This document shows, one piece after another, positions 1-8,668 of a stretch of DNA of 64,000 bases. The position numbers were made by a program, and so were the translations under genes. Positions within the stretch are counted from its first letter, which is position 1, and each line of letters opens with the position of its first letter. This DNA comes from Flavobacteriales bacterium (GTDB taxonomy: Bacteria > Bacteroidota > Bacteroidia > JANQJC01): NCBI GenBank assembly GCA_028281825.1, contig JANQJC010000099.1, positions 1 to 64,000 on the forward strand. Direction: 5' to 3'. Under the pieces are notes generated by a model. That model was not told the origin of the DNA, made no database searches, and saw nothing but the letters and a program-made list of their open reading frames with translations.

Positions 1-24
1 CGAGGCTTTTTTGATTCCAATGAT

Positions 25-32
25 TAGTTTTG
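25..32 (+). promoter_or_regulatory. Bacteroidota -7 element before polX-like gene
   Basis: TAGTTTTG matches the Bacteroidota sigma-A -7 consensus TAnnTTTG and lies 18 bases before the ATG at 51. No well-spaced -33 TTG is visible. Bases 1-20 look like the T-rich tail of an upstream terminator that lies outside the window. Confidence 0.5.
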
Positions 33-50
33 CCTTAAACCAAAATTACC

Positions 51-1724
51 ATGACTAATAAAGAAATTGGAAAAGCCTTAGGCCTTACGGGTAAACTGAT
101 GGAACTGCACGATGGCAATCCTTTTAAAATTAAGTCATACCAAAATGCGGCTTTTAGAATAGAACGCTATCCAGAGCAATTGGAAAAAATTGACGAAGCT
201 GAACTGGAGAAAATACAAGGAGTAGGTAAAAGTTTACACTCAAGAATTACAGAGTTGATTGAGAAAGGTACCACAGAGGAGCTAAACAGTTTAATGGCGG
301 ATACACCAGTCGGTGTAATAGAAATGTTGAGCATAAAGGGGATTGGTGCTAAGAAAATCCGAATGATTTGGAAGGAGATGGGTATTGAGAGTGTAGGAGA
401 ATTACTATACGCCTGCAATGAAAACCGTTTGGTTGAAATGAAAGGGTTTGGGCAAAAAACTCAAGACCAAATCATTAAAAACATACAGTATATACAGAGT
501 AATGCCGGTAAATACCATTATGCAAAAGTAGAGCCATTGGCATTGGAGATGCTGCAAGTGGTAAAGGGGATTACAAGTGTAGAGCAGGCTAAGCTCACAG
601 GCCAAATGCGGAGAAAAGCGCAGGTAATTGATAGTATAGAGATATTGGCGGCTGGCAGTATTGACTTGGAAGCGGCGGTATCAACAATTGGTGAAAAAGC
701 CCAGTTGGATATTACTAATGTGCAAGTGGAAAGCAATTCAGTTACTTTCAAAGTGAATAATGCGATTACTTGTAAGTTGATTACTTGTGAAACTTCAGCA
801 TTTGCCTACAATCTATTTCAGACCACTGGCAATGAAGCTCATCTTGAGTTGATTGGTGAAGTAACTGCGGCGGACACTGAAGAGACTATATATAAAACTA
901 CAGGTTGGCCCTATATCATTCCTGAATTGAGGGAAGGGCGATTTGAAGAGAAATTTAAAGAGGTAGACCCTGTTAATTATATTACCTGGGAAGGTATTAA
1001 AGGCACCCTACACAACCACAGTACTTATAGTGATGGTGCCAATACAGTAGAGGAAATGGCTAAGCAGTGTATTGATTTGGGCTTGCAATATTTAGGTATG
1101 AATGACCATAGTCAGTATGCCTTTTATGCCAATGGCTTGCCTCCTGAAAGAGTGATAGAGCAACACAAGGAAATTGATGCGTTGAATGAAAAGCTAACAC
1201 CCTTTAAAATTTTTAAGGGCATAGAGGCTGACATATTACCAGATGGAACATTGGATTACGACGAAATGGTTTGGAAAAGCTTTGACTTTATAGTTGCTTC
1301 AATTCACGCTGTTCTTAAAATGGATGAGGATAAGGCTAATAAACGCATCATCAAGGCGATTGAAAATCCGTATACAACCATATTGGGTCACCCAACAGGA
1401 AGGCTTTTGCTTTCAAGGCCTGGCTACCCTATTGACCATAAACTTATTATCGATGCCTGCGCTGCCAATGATGTAATACTGGAGTTAAATGCCAACCCTT
1501 TCCGTTTGGATGTGGACTGGGAATGGATACCCTATGCTATGGACAAAGGCGTCATGATTTCCATTAATCCCGATGCTCATAAACGTGAGACTTTTGTAGA
1601 TATGCAATATGGTGTTCATGTTGCACGCAAGGGTGGCCTTACTGCGGATATGACTTTCAATGCCTTAAGTTTGAAAGAAATGGAGAAGTATTTTGCGGAT
1701 AGAAGGTTGAAAAAAGGCTTATAA
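51..1724 (+). CDS. PolX-family protein: degenerate polymerase domain plus intact PHP phosphoesterase domain
   Basis: 557 residues, about the usual bacterial PolX length. Helix-hairpin-helix signatures sit near residues 56-60, 96-102 and 131-137, the pol-beta-like region spans about 1-250, and a C-terminal PHP domain about 315-557. The PHP metal motifs are all present: HNH (321-323), NDH (351-353), E392, SIH (417-419), GHPTGR (446-451) and NPDAH (506-510). The palm is not canonical: where active PolX has RRG..GDIDLLV this protein has RRKAQVIDSIEIL (187-199), so DxD reads SxE, and the third Asp position is probably K242. Known: PolX acts in base excision repair, with the PHP domain giving 3'-5' exonuclease or phosphatase activity. 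Inferred: a DNA-binding nuclease or phosphatase without polymerase activity. The GH3-like gene follows after 1 base. Confidence 0.88.
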   Translation: MTNKEIGKALGLTGKLMELHDGNPFKIKSYQNAAFRIERYPEQLEKIDEAELEKIQGVGKSLHSRITELIEKGTTEELNSLMADTPVGVIEMLSIKGIGAKKIRMIWKEMGIESVGELLYACNENRLVEMKGFGQKTQDQIIKNIQYIQSNAGKYHYAKVEPLALEMLQVVKGITSVEQAKLTGQMRRKAQVIDSIEILAAGSIDLEAAVSTIGEKAQLDITNVQVESNSVTFKVNNAITCKLITCETSAFAYNLFQTTGNEAHLELIGEVTAADTEETIYKTTGWPYIIPELREGRFEEKFKEVDPVNYITWEGIKGTLHNHSTYSDGANTVEEMAKQCIDLGLQYLGMNDHSQYAFYANGLPPERVIEQHKEIDALNEKLTPFKIFKGIEADILPDGTLDYDEMVWKSFDFIVASIHAVLKMDEDKANKRIIKAIENPYTTILGHPTGRLLLSRPGYPIDHKLIIDACAANDVILELNANPFRLDVDWEWIPYAMDKGVMISINPDAHKRETFVDMQYGVHVARKGGLTADMTFNALSLKEMEKYFADRRLKKGL

Positions 1725-1725
1725 C

Positions 1726-3237
1726 ATGGCACTGATAAACTCGTTTATATCTTGGTTAATGCAGAAAAGGATGCATCAGATTGAGTTGTTTCTCAAGTAT
1801 CCGCATGATGTGCAAGCGGAATGGCTTTGGAAACTTATCAACTCGGCACAAAACACGGAGTGGGGTAAGAGGTACGACTACAAGAGTATTAACAGCCGCG
1901 AGACATTTAAGCAAAGGATTCCTGTGCAAACCTACGATGACTTAAAGCCATACATTGAGCGTATGATGCGTGGTGAGCAGAATATTTTGTGGAATTCAGA
2001 AATAACATGGTTTAGTAAATCTTCGGGAACAACTGCTGATAAAAGCAAGTTTATACCAGTAAGCCAGGAAGCGCTGGAGGAGTGCCACTACAAGGGTGGT
2101 AAGGATATGCTCTCTTTTTATTGTAATAATTATCCGGATACTGAAATTTTCAATGGCAAAAGCCTGATGATGGGGGGTAGCTTGCGGGTGAATGAATATA
2201 ACGCGGAAGCAAAGCATGGAGATATATCCGCAATTATAATGAGTAACCTGCCCAATTGGGTGGATGTTTTGCGGACACCGACTATGGATGTTGCCCTGAT
2301 GAGTGAATGGGAGAGCAAAATAGAGCGTATGGCAGAAGAAACCATCAAAGAGGACGTCACAACCATCTCTGGGGTACCCTCTTGGACACTTGTATTGTTG
2401 AAGCGTATTTTAGAAAAAACTGGTAAGAAAAGTATACTTGAAGTTTGGCCAAATTTGGAGTTGTTTATGCATGGAGCGGTGAGCTTTGAACCCTATCGGG
2501 AACAGTATAAGCGACTGATACCGTCTGATGACATGCATTATTTGGAGACCTACAACGCTTCTGAAGGCTTTTTTGGGATACAGGACCAGAAAGAGAGCGG
2601 TGAAATGCTTCTTATGTTGGATTATGGGATTTTTTATGAATTCATGCCGTTTGAGGAAATTGGCAAAGATGACCCGAAAACGCTTTCATTAAGTCAAGTT
2701 GAAATAGGCAAAAACTACGCAGTAATTATATCCACCAATGCTGGCCTGTGGCGATACCTGATAGGTGACACAGTAAGTTTCACAAGTACTGACCCATATC
2801 GTATTCGTATTACTGGGCGAACCAAACACTTTATCAATGCTTTTGGTGAGGAGGTGATAATAGACAATGCGGAAAAAGCCCTCCAAGTGGCTTGTCAAAA
2901 AACGGGAGCTATTATTTGTGAGTACACGGCAGGACCTGTTTACTTTTCAGATAATGGAGCAGGTGCGCACGAATGGCTGATAGAGTTTGAAAAAGAACCA
3001 GAGAGCATGGATTATTTTACAGATTTGCTTGATAATGCCCTTAAGTCTTTCAATTCAGACTACGAGGCAAAAAGACACAAAAATATGACACTTCAAATGC
3101 CAAAAATCCACAGTATGCCGACGGGAACCTTCCATGAGTGGTTAAAATCAAAAGGCAAATTGGGTGGACAATTCAAGGTGCCAAGATTAGCCAATGACAG
3201 GAAGTATCTAGATGAAATATTAGCCATGAAACAATAA
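1726..3237 (+). CDS. GH3 auxin-responsive-promoter family acyl-adenylating protein
   Basis: 503 residues, typical of bacterial GH3-family proteins. The ANL-type adenylation signatures are visible: the phosphate-binding SSGTT (99-103), YNASEGFFGIQ near residues 276-286 and TGRTKHFINAFGEE near 362-375, preceded by LIGDT. In plants GH3 enzymes ligate amino acids to jasmonate or auxin through acyl-AMP; the bacterial substrate is unknown, so only acyl-acid-amide synthetase chemistry can be inferred. No signal peptide, so cytoplasmic. The start lies 1 base after the stop of the PolX-like gene, implying one transcript and coupled translation. Family call is secure, function is not. Confidence 0.88.
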   Translation: MALINSFISWLMQKRMHQIELFLKYPHDVQAEWLWKLINSAQNTEWGKRYDYKSINSRETFKQRIPVQTYDDLKPYIERMMRGEQNILWNSEITWFSKSSGTTADKSKFIPVSQEALEECHYKGGKDMLSFYCNNYPDTEIFNGKSLMMGGSLRVNEYNAEAKHGDISAIIMSNLPNWVDVLRTPTMDVALMSEWESKIERMAEETIKEDVTTISGVPSWTLVLLKRILEKTGKKSILEVWPNLELFMHGAVSFEPYREQYKRLIPSDDMHYLETYNASEGFFGIQDQKESGEMLLMLDYGIFYEFMPFEEIGKDDPKTLSLSQVEIGKNYAVIISTNAGLWRYLIGDTVSFTSTDPYRIRITGRTKHFINAFGEEVIIDNAEKALQVACQKTGAIICEYTAGPVYFSDNGAGAHEWLIEFEKEPESMDYFTDLLDNALKSFNSDYEAKRHKNMTLQMPKIHSMPTGTFHEWLKSKGKLGGQFKVPRLANDRKYLDEILAMKQ

Positions 3238-3266
3238 AGTGGCACGATTTTGATTATTTTCAACAT

Positions 3267-4040
3267 ATGAAGTTTGGATTACCTCTTTTAATAGGTTTAT
3301 TGCTTGCCGACTATGTGCTTATCAAGAAAGTGAAAATAGAGGCTGATTTTTTCACTACCGATAAGTTGGGAAACTCCTATGTGGTGAAAGCGCATGAAAT
3401 GTTTAAGTACCAGCCCAATGCCAATTTAGAATATCAGTTTAGCAATCTGAGCTATGGTAATATCACTTTTGTAGATGCTTCCAATCCTTTGAAAATATTG
3501 GTTTTTTACAAAGACTTCTCGCGGATTGTTTTTCTAGATAACACCCTAAGCGAAAACCAATCTCCTATCACGTTGCAGGATATGGGTTTGGAGCAATCCT
3601 CTATTGTTTGCTCTTCTTATGACAACGGTTTGTGGCTATATGACCCAGTCAATTTTGGCCTATACCGCTTTGACCAAGAATTGCAAATGCAACTAGAGAT
3701 TAAAAATGTAAATCAATTGACTCGAGAAATCATACAACCTAATTTTATGGTTGAGGCAGGGGAATGGATTTATCTGAATGACCCTGAGAAGGGAATATTC
3801 GTATTTGATTTATTCGGAACATTTTTCAAACAAGTGCCAATAAAAGGCTTATTTGCTTTTCAGGTTTTTGGCGAAGAGATTTACTATTACCAACACAATC
3901 AACTCAATAGTTATCATATCCGCAAGATGGCGGAGAATAGCTATTCATTGCCTGAGCATGGTTGCAAGGCGGTTCGCTCTGAAAAAGACAGGTTAATGCT
4001 TTTGAAAGACAAAGGGCTTTCCATCTACCAAGTAAAATAG
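3267..4040 (+). CDS. Conserved hypothetical protein with N-terminal membrane/signal segment, probable beta-rich repeats
   Basis: 257 residues. Residues 3-19 (GLPLLIGLLLADYVLI) form a short hydrophobic N-terminus that may be a signal or anchor. The rest is rich in alternating hydrophobic and aromatic positions with recurring phrases such as DNGLWLYDP, GEWIYLNDP and GIFVFDL, which resemble blades of a propeller-like sensor or lipoprotein fold. It lies 29 bases after the GH3 gene on the same strand and is probably cotranscribed. I do not recognise a characterised family, and envelope location is inferred. Confidence 0.75.
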   Translation: MKFGLPLLIGLLLADYVLIKKVKIEADFFTTDKLGNSYVVKAHEMFKYQPNANLEYQFSNLSYGNITFVDASNPLKILVFYKDFSRIVFLDNTLSENQSPITLQDMGLEQSSIVCSSYDNGLWLYDPVNFGLYRFDQELQMQLEIKNVNQLTREIIQPNFMVEAGEWIYLNDPEKGIFVFDLFGTFFKQVPIKGLFAFQVFGEEIYYYQHNQLNSYHIRKMAENSYSLPEHGCKAVRSEKDRLMLLKDKGLSIYQVK

Positions 4041-4071
4041 AAGCTTAGCGGTTTATTATCCTATCATCGCT

Positions 4072-4079
4072 TACCTTTG
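4072..4079 (+). promoter_or_regulatory. -7 element TACCTTTG before the DUF2279 gene
   Basis: Exact match to TAnnTTTG, 17 bases upstream of the GTG start at 4097; predicted transcription start is near 4084. The -33 region has TTT rather than TTG. It suggests the DUF2279 and DUF2027-Smr genes can be transcribed independently of the upstream operon. Confidence 0.55.
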
Positions 4080-4096
4080 TATTCAAACAGAACAAG

Positions 4097-5020
4097 GTGA
4101 GAGGGTTTCTACTGGTATTAATACTTTTTTTTTCATTCATGTGTAGCCATGCGCAGAATGACACTCTTGGCTTTTTTGAACCTGCGCCAAGTTATCACAA
4201 AGGACGATTTATTGGGTTAATGTCCACTGCTGGTGTTTTATATGTGGGCTCTTTGATAGGTTTGAATAGTGCGTGGTATGCGGACTACCCAAAAAGTAGA
4301 TTCCATTTTTTTAATGATAATGACGAATGGCTCTTAATGGATAAAGGGGGACATGTTGTTGCTTCTTATTATATCAGTAAATATGGAATCGATTTGGTAA
4401 AATGGACGGGGATGGAGCGCAAAAAAGCCATTTGGATAGGTGGTAGTTTTGGTGTTATTTTTCAAACTACTATTGAAATATTGGATGGTTTTTCAGCCCA
4501 GTGGGGCGCCTCTCCGGGTGATTTAATAGCTAACACGGTAGGTTCTGCAATAGCTATAGGGCAAGAGCTACTTTGGGATGACCAACGCATAATATTCAGG
4601 TACTCATACCACTATACAGAGGAAACTAAATACAGGCCTAACCTTTTGGGCTCTAATTGGAAAGAACGTTGGCTAAAAGATTATAATGGGCAAACGTATT
4701 GGCTCTCAGCCAATATCCATTCTTTCCTGAGAAACTCGGATTCAAGATTCCCAAGATGGTTAAATGTTGCCGTTGGGTATGGGGCACAGGGCATGCTGGG
4801 CGGCTCGTCAAATCCAACAGAATTGAATGGGCAGCCTTTACCCTATTTTGAGCGATATCACCAGTTTTACTTTGGGTTAGATATAGAGTTAGGCCGTATA
4901 AAAACTAAATCAAAGTTTCTCAAAGCTTTATTTAATTCAGTGGTGTTAATCAAGGTTCCGATGCCAACATTGGAATATAATACCGTAAATGGGTTTAAGT
5001 TTCACCCATTGTATTTTTAG
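4097..5020 (+). CDS. DUF2279 family exported protein
   Basis: 307 residues with a GTG start. The N-terminus RGFLLVLILFFSFMCSHAQ is a clear signal peptide ending in AQ, typical of Bacteroidota exported proteins. Core features of the DUF2279 (YfiM-like) family are visible: a DKGGHVVASYYISKY segment near residues 92-106, the hydrophobic IWIGGSFGVIFQTTIEI segment and GASPGDLIANTVGSAI near residue 140. It probably sits in the periplasm or outer membrane; biochemical role unknown. GTG is chosen because it begins the signal peptide and follows the promoter at 4072. The stop is 3 bases before the next start, so the two genes form an operon. Confidence 0.82.
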   Translation: MRGFLLVLILFFSFMCSHAQNDTLGFFEPAPSYHKGRFIGLMSTAGVLYVGSLIGLNSAWYADYPKSRFHFFNDNDEWLLMDKGGHVVASYYISKYGIDLVKWTGMERKKAIWIGGSFGVIFQTTIEILDGFSAQWGASPGDLIANTVGSAIAIGQELLWDDQRIIFRYSYHYTEETKYRPNLLGSNWKERWLKDYNGQTYWLSANIHSFLRNSDSRFPRWLNVAVGYGAQGMLGGSSNPTELNGQPLPYFERYHQFYFGLDIELGRIKTKSKFLKALFNSVVLIKVPMPTLEYNTVNGFKFHPLYF

Positions 5021-5023
5021 GAT

Positions 5024-6061
5024 ATGCAATTTAAGATAGGTGAAATAGTGAAGCTCCTCAATGAAAAGGGGGGAGGTAAGGTGAAAAGGATACAGGCCGA
5101 CGGCTTGGTGGTGGTAGAAATAGATGGTTTTGATATTCCATATAGCCCCGCGGAACTGGTTAAGCTGGAAAGTTCCCCAGAACCAGAAACAACTATTGCT
5201 AAAGAACCCACCAAGCTGGCTGAAAATGTGGTATCCGGACAAATGCAACCCAAAACCAACAAGCAGATGCCTGAAGGGGTTTATCTGGCTTTTATCCCTG
5301 AGAATGAAAATAAACTTCTAGAATGTCCCATTGAGGTTATGCTGTATAATAAGACCAGTTATAATTTATACTACACCTTATTGCAGAAACAGGTAAATAA
5401 GTTCTTTTGTGCGGCTTTGGGTGAGATAAAATCTCATTCATATCAACAACTGTTGAAGGTTTTAAGGAACGAATTGGAAGGTTTATCGTTACTTCGTTTT
5501 CAAGGTATTAAGTTCAAGAAAGGGGAAACAGAGCCACAAGAACCACTGAATATCACCATAAAGCTTAAACCTGTTAAGTTCTACAAAGAGAATAGTTATC
5601 AATACATACAAGAGTTGGGAACCAAAGCCTTCTTAGTTGATTTATCAGGTAAAGAAATAGAGGTGGAAAAACTACCAAAACAAACTGCAAATACGCAAGG
5701 CATGGTGGGCCGGCAACTCGCAAAGGAATTGACTAACAAAAAAAGGTTGGATTCGCAATTGAGAAAGGCTGTCCCAATTGTTTTAGAAGAAGAAGTGGAT
5801 TTGCATATTGAAGAGATTCTGGATGACCACCGAGGCATGAGCAATGGTGAGATAATACAGGTGCAACTAAAGTACTTTCAAAAAAGGCTAGATGAGGCAA
5901 TTGCGAAGCATCTGGTGAAAATAACTTTTATACATGGGGTTGGTAAAGGAGTGTTGAAAGAAGAAATACTCCGTCTGCTGAAAGGTTACAGTAATATCGA
6001 GTACCGCAATGCACCTTATGAGAAGTACGGCTATGGCGCCACTGAAGTAATTATAAAATAA
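5024..6061 (+). CDS. DUF2027 domain protein with C-terminal Smr domain
   Basis: 345 residues. The N-terminal ~60 residues form a small beta-domain (FKIGEIVKLLNEKGGGKV), the middle is the DUF2027 region, and the last ~85 residues are an Smr domain: VDLHIEEI, then FIHGVGKGVLKEEI and a closing GYGATEVII. Smr domains are found in MutS2-type proteins and bind or nick branched DNA or cleave RNA, so a nucleic-acid role is plausible but unproven here. No signal peptide. It follows the DUF2279 gene by 3 bases and is followed by the RNase P RNA gene. Confidence 0.85.
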   Translation: MQFKIGEIVKLLNEKGGGKVKRIQADGLVVVEIDGFDIPYSPAELVKLESSPEPETTIAKEPTKLAENVVSGQMQPKTNKQMPEGVYLAFIPENENKLLECPIEVMLYNKTSYNLYYTLLQKQVNKFFCAALGEIKSHSYQQLLKVLRNELEGLSLLRFQGIKFKKGETEPQEPLNITIKLKPVKFYKENSYQYIQELGTKAFLVDLSGKEIEVEKLPKQTANTQGMVGRQLAKELTNKKRLDSQLRKAVPIVLEEEVDLHIEEILDDHRGMSNGEIIQVQLKYFQKRLDEAIAKHLVKITFIHGVGKGVLKEEILRLLKGYSNIEYRNAPYEKYGYGATEVIIK

Positions 6062-6131
6062 GTTGTAAGCAGTTGGCGATTAGTCATTAGTGCTCTTAAT
6101 TTGCTCTCATAAATCCTCAAAGCTATTTGCG

Positions 6132-6139
6132 TATCTTTG
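6132..6139 (+). promoter_or_regulatory. -7 element TATCTTTG for RNase P RNA
   Basis: Exact TAnnTTTG match about 22 bases before the predicted 5' end of the RNase P RNA helix P1. The nearest upstream TTG (6101-6103) is 28 bases away, longer than the usual 17-23, so the -33 element is unassigned. Confidence 0.5.
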
Positions 6140-6160
6140 CGTAACAAAAGTTCTTTAAAA

Positions 6161-6491
6161 TACCAACTGTTCTATCGTCTTTAGTTTCGGCTAGGGAAGG
6201 AAAGTCTGGGCAACGCAGGGCGCCATGCTTCCTGAAAAGGAAGGCTTTGAGGTTGTAAAACCTCAAATGACAGACAGTGCCACAGAAAACAGACCGCCTT
6301 GGGCAACCAGGGTAAGGGTGAAAACGCGGGGTAAGAGCCCACGTCTTGTGCAGGTGATTGCATAGGTAGGTAAACCTCATGGGTTGTAAGGCCAAATAAA
6401 CCGGGGACTAAGGGCTGCTCGCTCAATCCCGGAGGGTAGGCTGCATAGATAAATGATAGAACTCGACAGAACCCGGCTTACAGGTTGGTTA
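6161..6491 (+). ncRNA. rnpB: RNase P RNA (bacterial class A)
   Basis: Catalytic RNA of RNase P, which matures tRNA 5' ends. Universally conserved blocks are present in order: GGAAAGTCTGGGCAACGCAG near 6197, the P4 strand ACAGTGCCACAGAAAAC near 6274, and the 3' block ACAGAACCCGGCTTACAGG at 6466-6484. Helix P1 can be drawn between ACCAACTGT (6162-6170) and ACAGGTTGGT (6480-6489) with one bulged G, which sets the approximate ends. Length about 330 nt fits class A. The opposite-strand open frames here are artefacts. A rho-independent terminator follows directly. Confidence 0.95.
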
Positions 6492-6498
6492 TTTTTCA

Positions 6499-6532
6499 AA
6501 GCCCTACTTTTTTAGAGTAGGGCTTGTTTGTT
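6499..6532 (+). terminator. Rho-independent terminator of rnpB
   Basis: Nine-bp perfect stem AAGCCCTAC (6499-6507) with GTAGGGCTT (6517-6525), a 9-base loop and a T-rich tail. Confidence 0.85.
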
Positions 6533-6647
6533 TTATCTACTCGTGTTAACGAAAGATTAAACATTATATGTGCTTAAACCCCAATTCATTTTTTTTGTGA
6601 ATTTTGTTCTACTTAAAGCACTGATACAGTTGGCTTCAAGAAATTCT

Positions 6648-6655
6648 TACTTTTG
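6648..6655 (+). promoter_or_regulatory. -7 element TACTTTTG before the phoD-like gene
   Basis: Exact TAnnTTTG match, 20 bases before the ATG at 6676. A TTG at 6630-6632 lies 15 bases upstream, slightly shorter than the usual spacing. Confidence 0.6.
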
Positions 6656-6675
6656 AGATTATCATAAATTATATC

Positions 6676-8523
6676 ATGAAGAAAATTTACACTTTCATTC
6701 TCGTTTTAGCTACAGTTCAGTTTTCGTTTGCTCAAAACGATGTTCCCCACACAGATGCTTCGACCCGCTCAATGCTTGATTCACTTCTGGCTCCATTCTA
6801 TCATGGTGTAGCTTCAGGCGACCCGCTTCAGGATAGGGTAATTATATGGACCCGTGTAACACCAGACCAATCAGGTAGTGTGGATGTAGATTGGAGAGTG
6901 GCGACAGATACCAACTTTACAAATGTGGTTGCTTCAGGCAGTGAAACTACTGATGGTACTATGGATTACACAGTAAAGGTTGATGTGACAGGGCTTCAGG
7001 CTAATACATGGTATTATTATGAGTTTGAAACTGGTGGAGTAAAATCATTGATGGGAAGAACAAGAACCGCCCCAGCCACAGGTTCAGGCCTTGACCCACT
7101 TAGGTTGGCTATGGTTTCATGTCAAGACTACCAGAACGGGTACTATAATGCTTACAATGATATGGCTCAAAGAAATGATATTGATGTAGTAATTCACTTG
7201 GGTGACTATATTTATGAGGGCGGGGGCAGTAGTTCACTGGGTAGGGACCACGAGCCACCGCATGAAATCATAACGTTGGAGGATTACAGGACACGTTACT
7301 CACAGTATCGTCTTGACCCTGACTTAAGGGCTGCTCATCAGCAATACCCATTTATATGCGTATATGACGACCATGAAAGTTCAAATAACTCTTGGAATGG
7401 TGGAGCAGAGAATCACGACCCCCAAAGCGATGGTAACTGGGCAGATAGAAAAGCTATCGCGTTGCAGGTTAATCAGGAGTGGTTGCCTATCAGGTTACCT
7501 GACCCAAATAATAATGAAAAGATTTTCAGAAAAATATCTTATGGTGATTTACTGAGTCTCTTTATGATTGATACAAGGCTATACGGTAGAGATGAACAAG
7601 GCTCGGGAGTAGACTCAACCCGCAGGATGCTGGGTCAGGAACAGCTGGATTGGCTGGCGGCTCAAATGGACAGCTCAAGTAGCTTATGGAATATAATTGG
7701 CCAACAGGTGATGATGGCTCAACTTTTTGTGTTTGGGCAAACGGTTACTACTGACGCGTGGGATGGATATCCAAGAGAAAGAGATAATCTTTACAATGAG
7801 ATTATTAATCGCGAAATAGAAAACGTGGTGGTGTTAACAGGAGACATCCATACCTCGTGGGCAAATGACTTGCGTTTGGATAGTTATGATGCTAGTGACC
7901 CCAATAACATAACGGGTTCAGTAGGTGTGGAGTTGATTACTCCAAGTATCACGACCCAAGCTTCACCAATTCCAATACCATCTGCGCTTATTCAATCACA
8001 AAATGATCATATACACTGGGTTGAACTTTCTAAGAAAGGGTTTACCATACTAGATGTAAACTCAACAAGGGCTCATGCTGATTGGTATTTTGTGAGCACG
8101 ATTACAAATCAAAGCTATAATACCACAGTAGCAAATTCCTTTTTCGTGAATGAAGGCGAAACATTCTGGAGGCAAGCCAACGATGCTTCAGTGCCAGCGG
8201 TTACGTACCCGCCACTAGCGCCTCAAATAGACAATACTGTTACAGTATCTGAGTTGGATAGGCAAAATACCGTTTTAGTTGGTGTTTATCCAAACCCATT
8301 CGAGAATGAGGTAGTAGCCCAGTTTAACCTTTTTCGCCCAGCCGAAGTAACCGTAGAGGTTTATGACCTGATGGGCAAATCAGTATACTTACAACAATTA
8401 GGCACAGTGAGTGAGGGATTGAGGTATTACCAGCTGGATTTATCAAATCTAGCTTCAGGTACATACACTTTTACCCTGAGGAGCAAAGGGGAGCAAGTTT
8501 CGAGAAAGATTATCAAATTTTAA
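6676..8523 (+). CDS. PhoD-like alkaline phosphatase with T9SS C-terminal sorting domain
   Basis: 615 residues. A signal peptide (KKIYTFILVLATVQFSFAQ) is followed by the PhoD N-terminal beta-domain (FYHGVASGDP, IIWTRVTP) and the metallophosphatase core: MVSCQDYQNGYYNAY, HLGDYIYEGGG, YDDHES, ENHDPQSDG and LTGDIHTSWAND, which carry the expected metal-binding Asp and His residues. The last ~75 residues (from YPNPFENEV to SRKIIKF) are a type A T9SS sorting domain. Inferred: an outer-membrane-translocated, cell-surface or released phosphodiesterase or phosphomonoesterase for phosphate scavenging, exported by the T9SS core encoded at 54-60 kb. Monocistronic, with its own promoter. Confidence 0.92.
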   Translation: MKKIYTFILVLATVQFSFAQNDVPHTDASTRSMLDSLLAPFYHGVASGDPLQDRVIIWTRVTPDQSGSVDVDWRVATDTNFTNVVASGSETTDGTMDYTVKVDVTGLQANTWYYYEFETGGVKSLMGRTRTAPATGSGLDPLRLAMVSCQDYQNGYYNAYNDMAQRNDIDVVIHLGDYIYEGGGSSSLGRDHEPPHEIITLEDYRTRYSQYRLDPDLRAAHQQYPFICVYDDHESSNNSWNGGAENHDPQSDGNWADRKAIALQVNQEWLPIRLPDPNNNEKIFRKISYGDLLSLFMIDTRLYGRDEQGSGVDSTRRMLGQEQLDWLAAQMDSSSSLWNIIGQQVMMAQLFVFGQTVTTDAWDGYPRERDNLYNEIINREIENVVVLTGDIHTSWANDLRLDSYDASDPNNITGSVGVELITPSITTQASPIPIPSALIQSQNDHIHWVELSKKGFTILDVNSTRAHADWYFVSTITNQSYNTTVANSFFVNEGETFWRQANDASVPAVTYPPLAPQIDNTVTVSELDRQNTVLVGVYPNPFENEVVAQFNLFRPAEVTVEVYDLMGKSVYLQQLGTVSEGLRYYQLDLSNLASGTYTFTLRSKGEQVSRKIIKF

Positions 8524-8668
8524 GCTTAACATTCTAAAAAACGGGTTTGGTGGGGCAAAAATGCCTTATTAGTATAATTTTTTACGCAAAATTTGAAATT
8601 TTTAATTTTCATGATTTATATTTACGTATTGAGAGTATACTAACTCAGGTTGTAATCTTTCAAGGTGT

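Noticed and set aside
3240-3254. Sigma-54-like promoter TGGCACGATTTTGAT before the gene at 3267
   Set aside because: The GG-to-GC spacing is one base short and the -12 GC reads GA, so it does not fit the strict consensus; the gene also looks cotranscribed with the GH3 gene.
6123-6426. Minus-strand ORFs of 81-90 codons
   Set aside because: They lie antisense to the conserved RNase P RNA and have no coding features.
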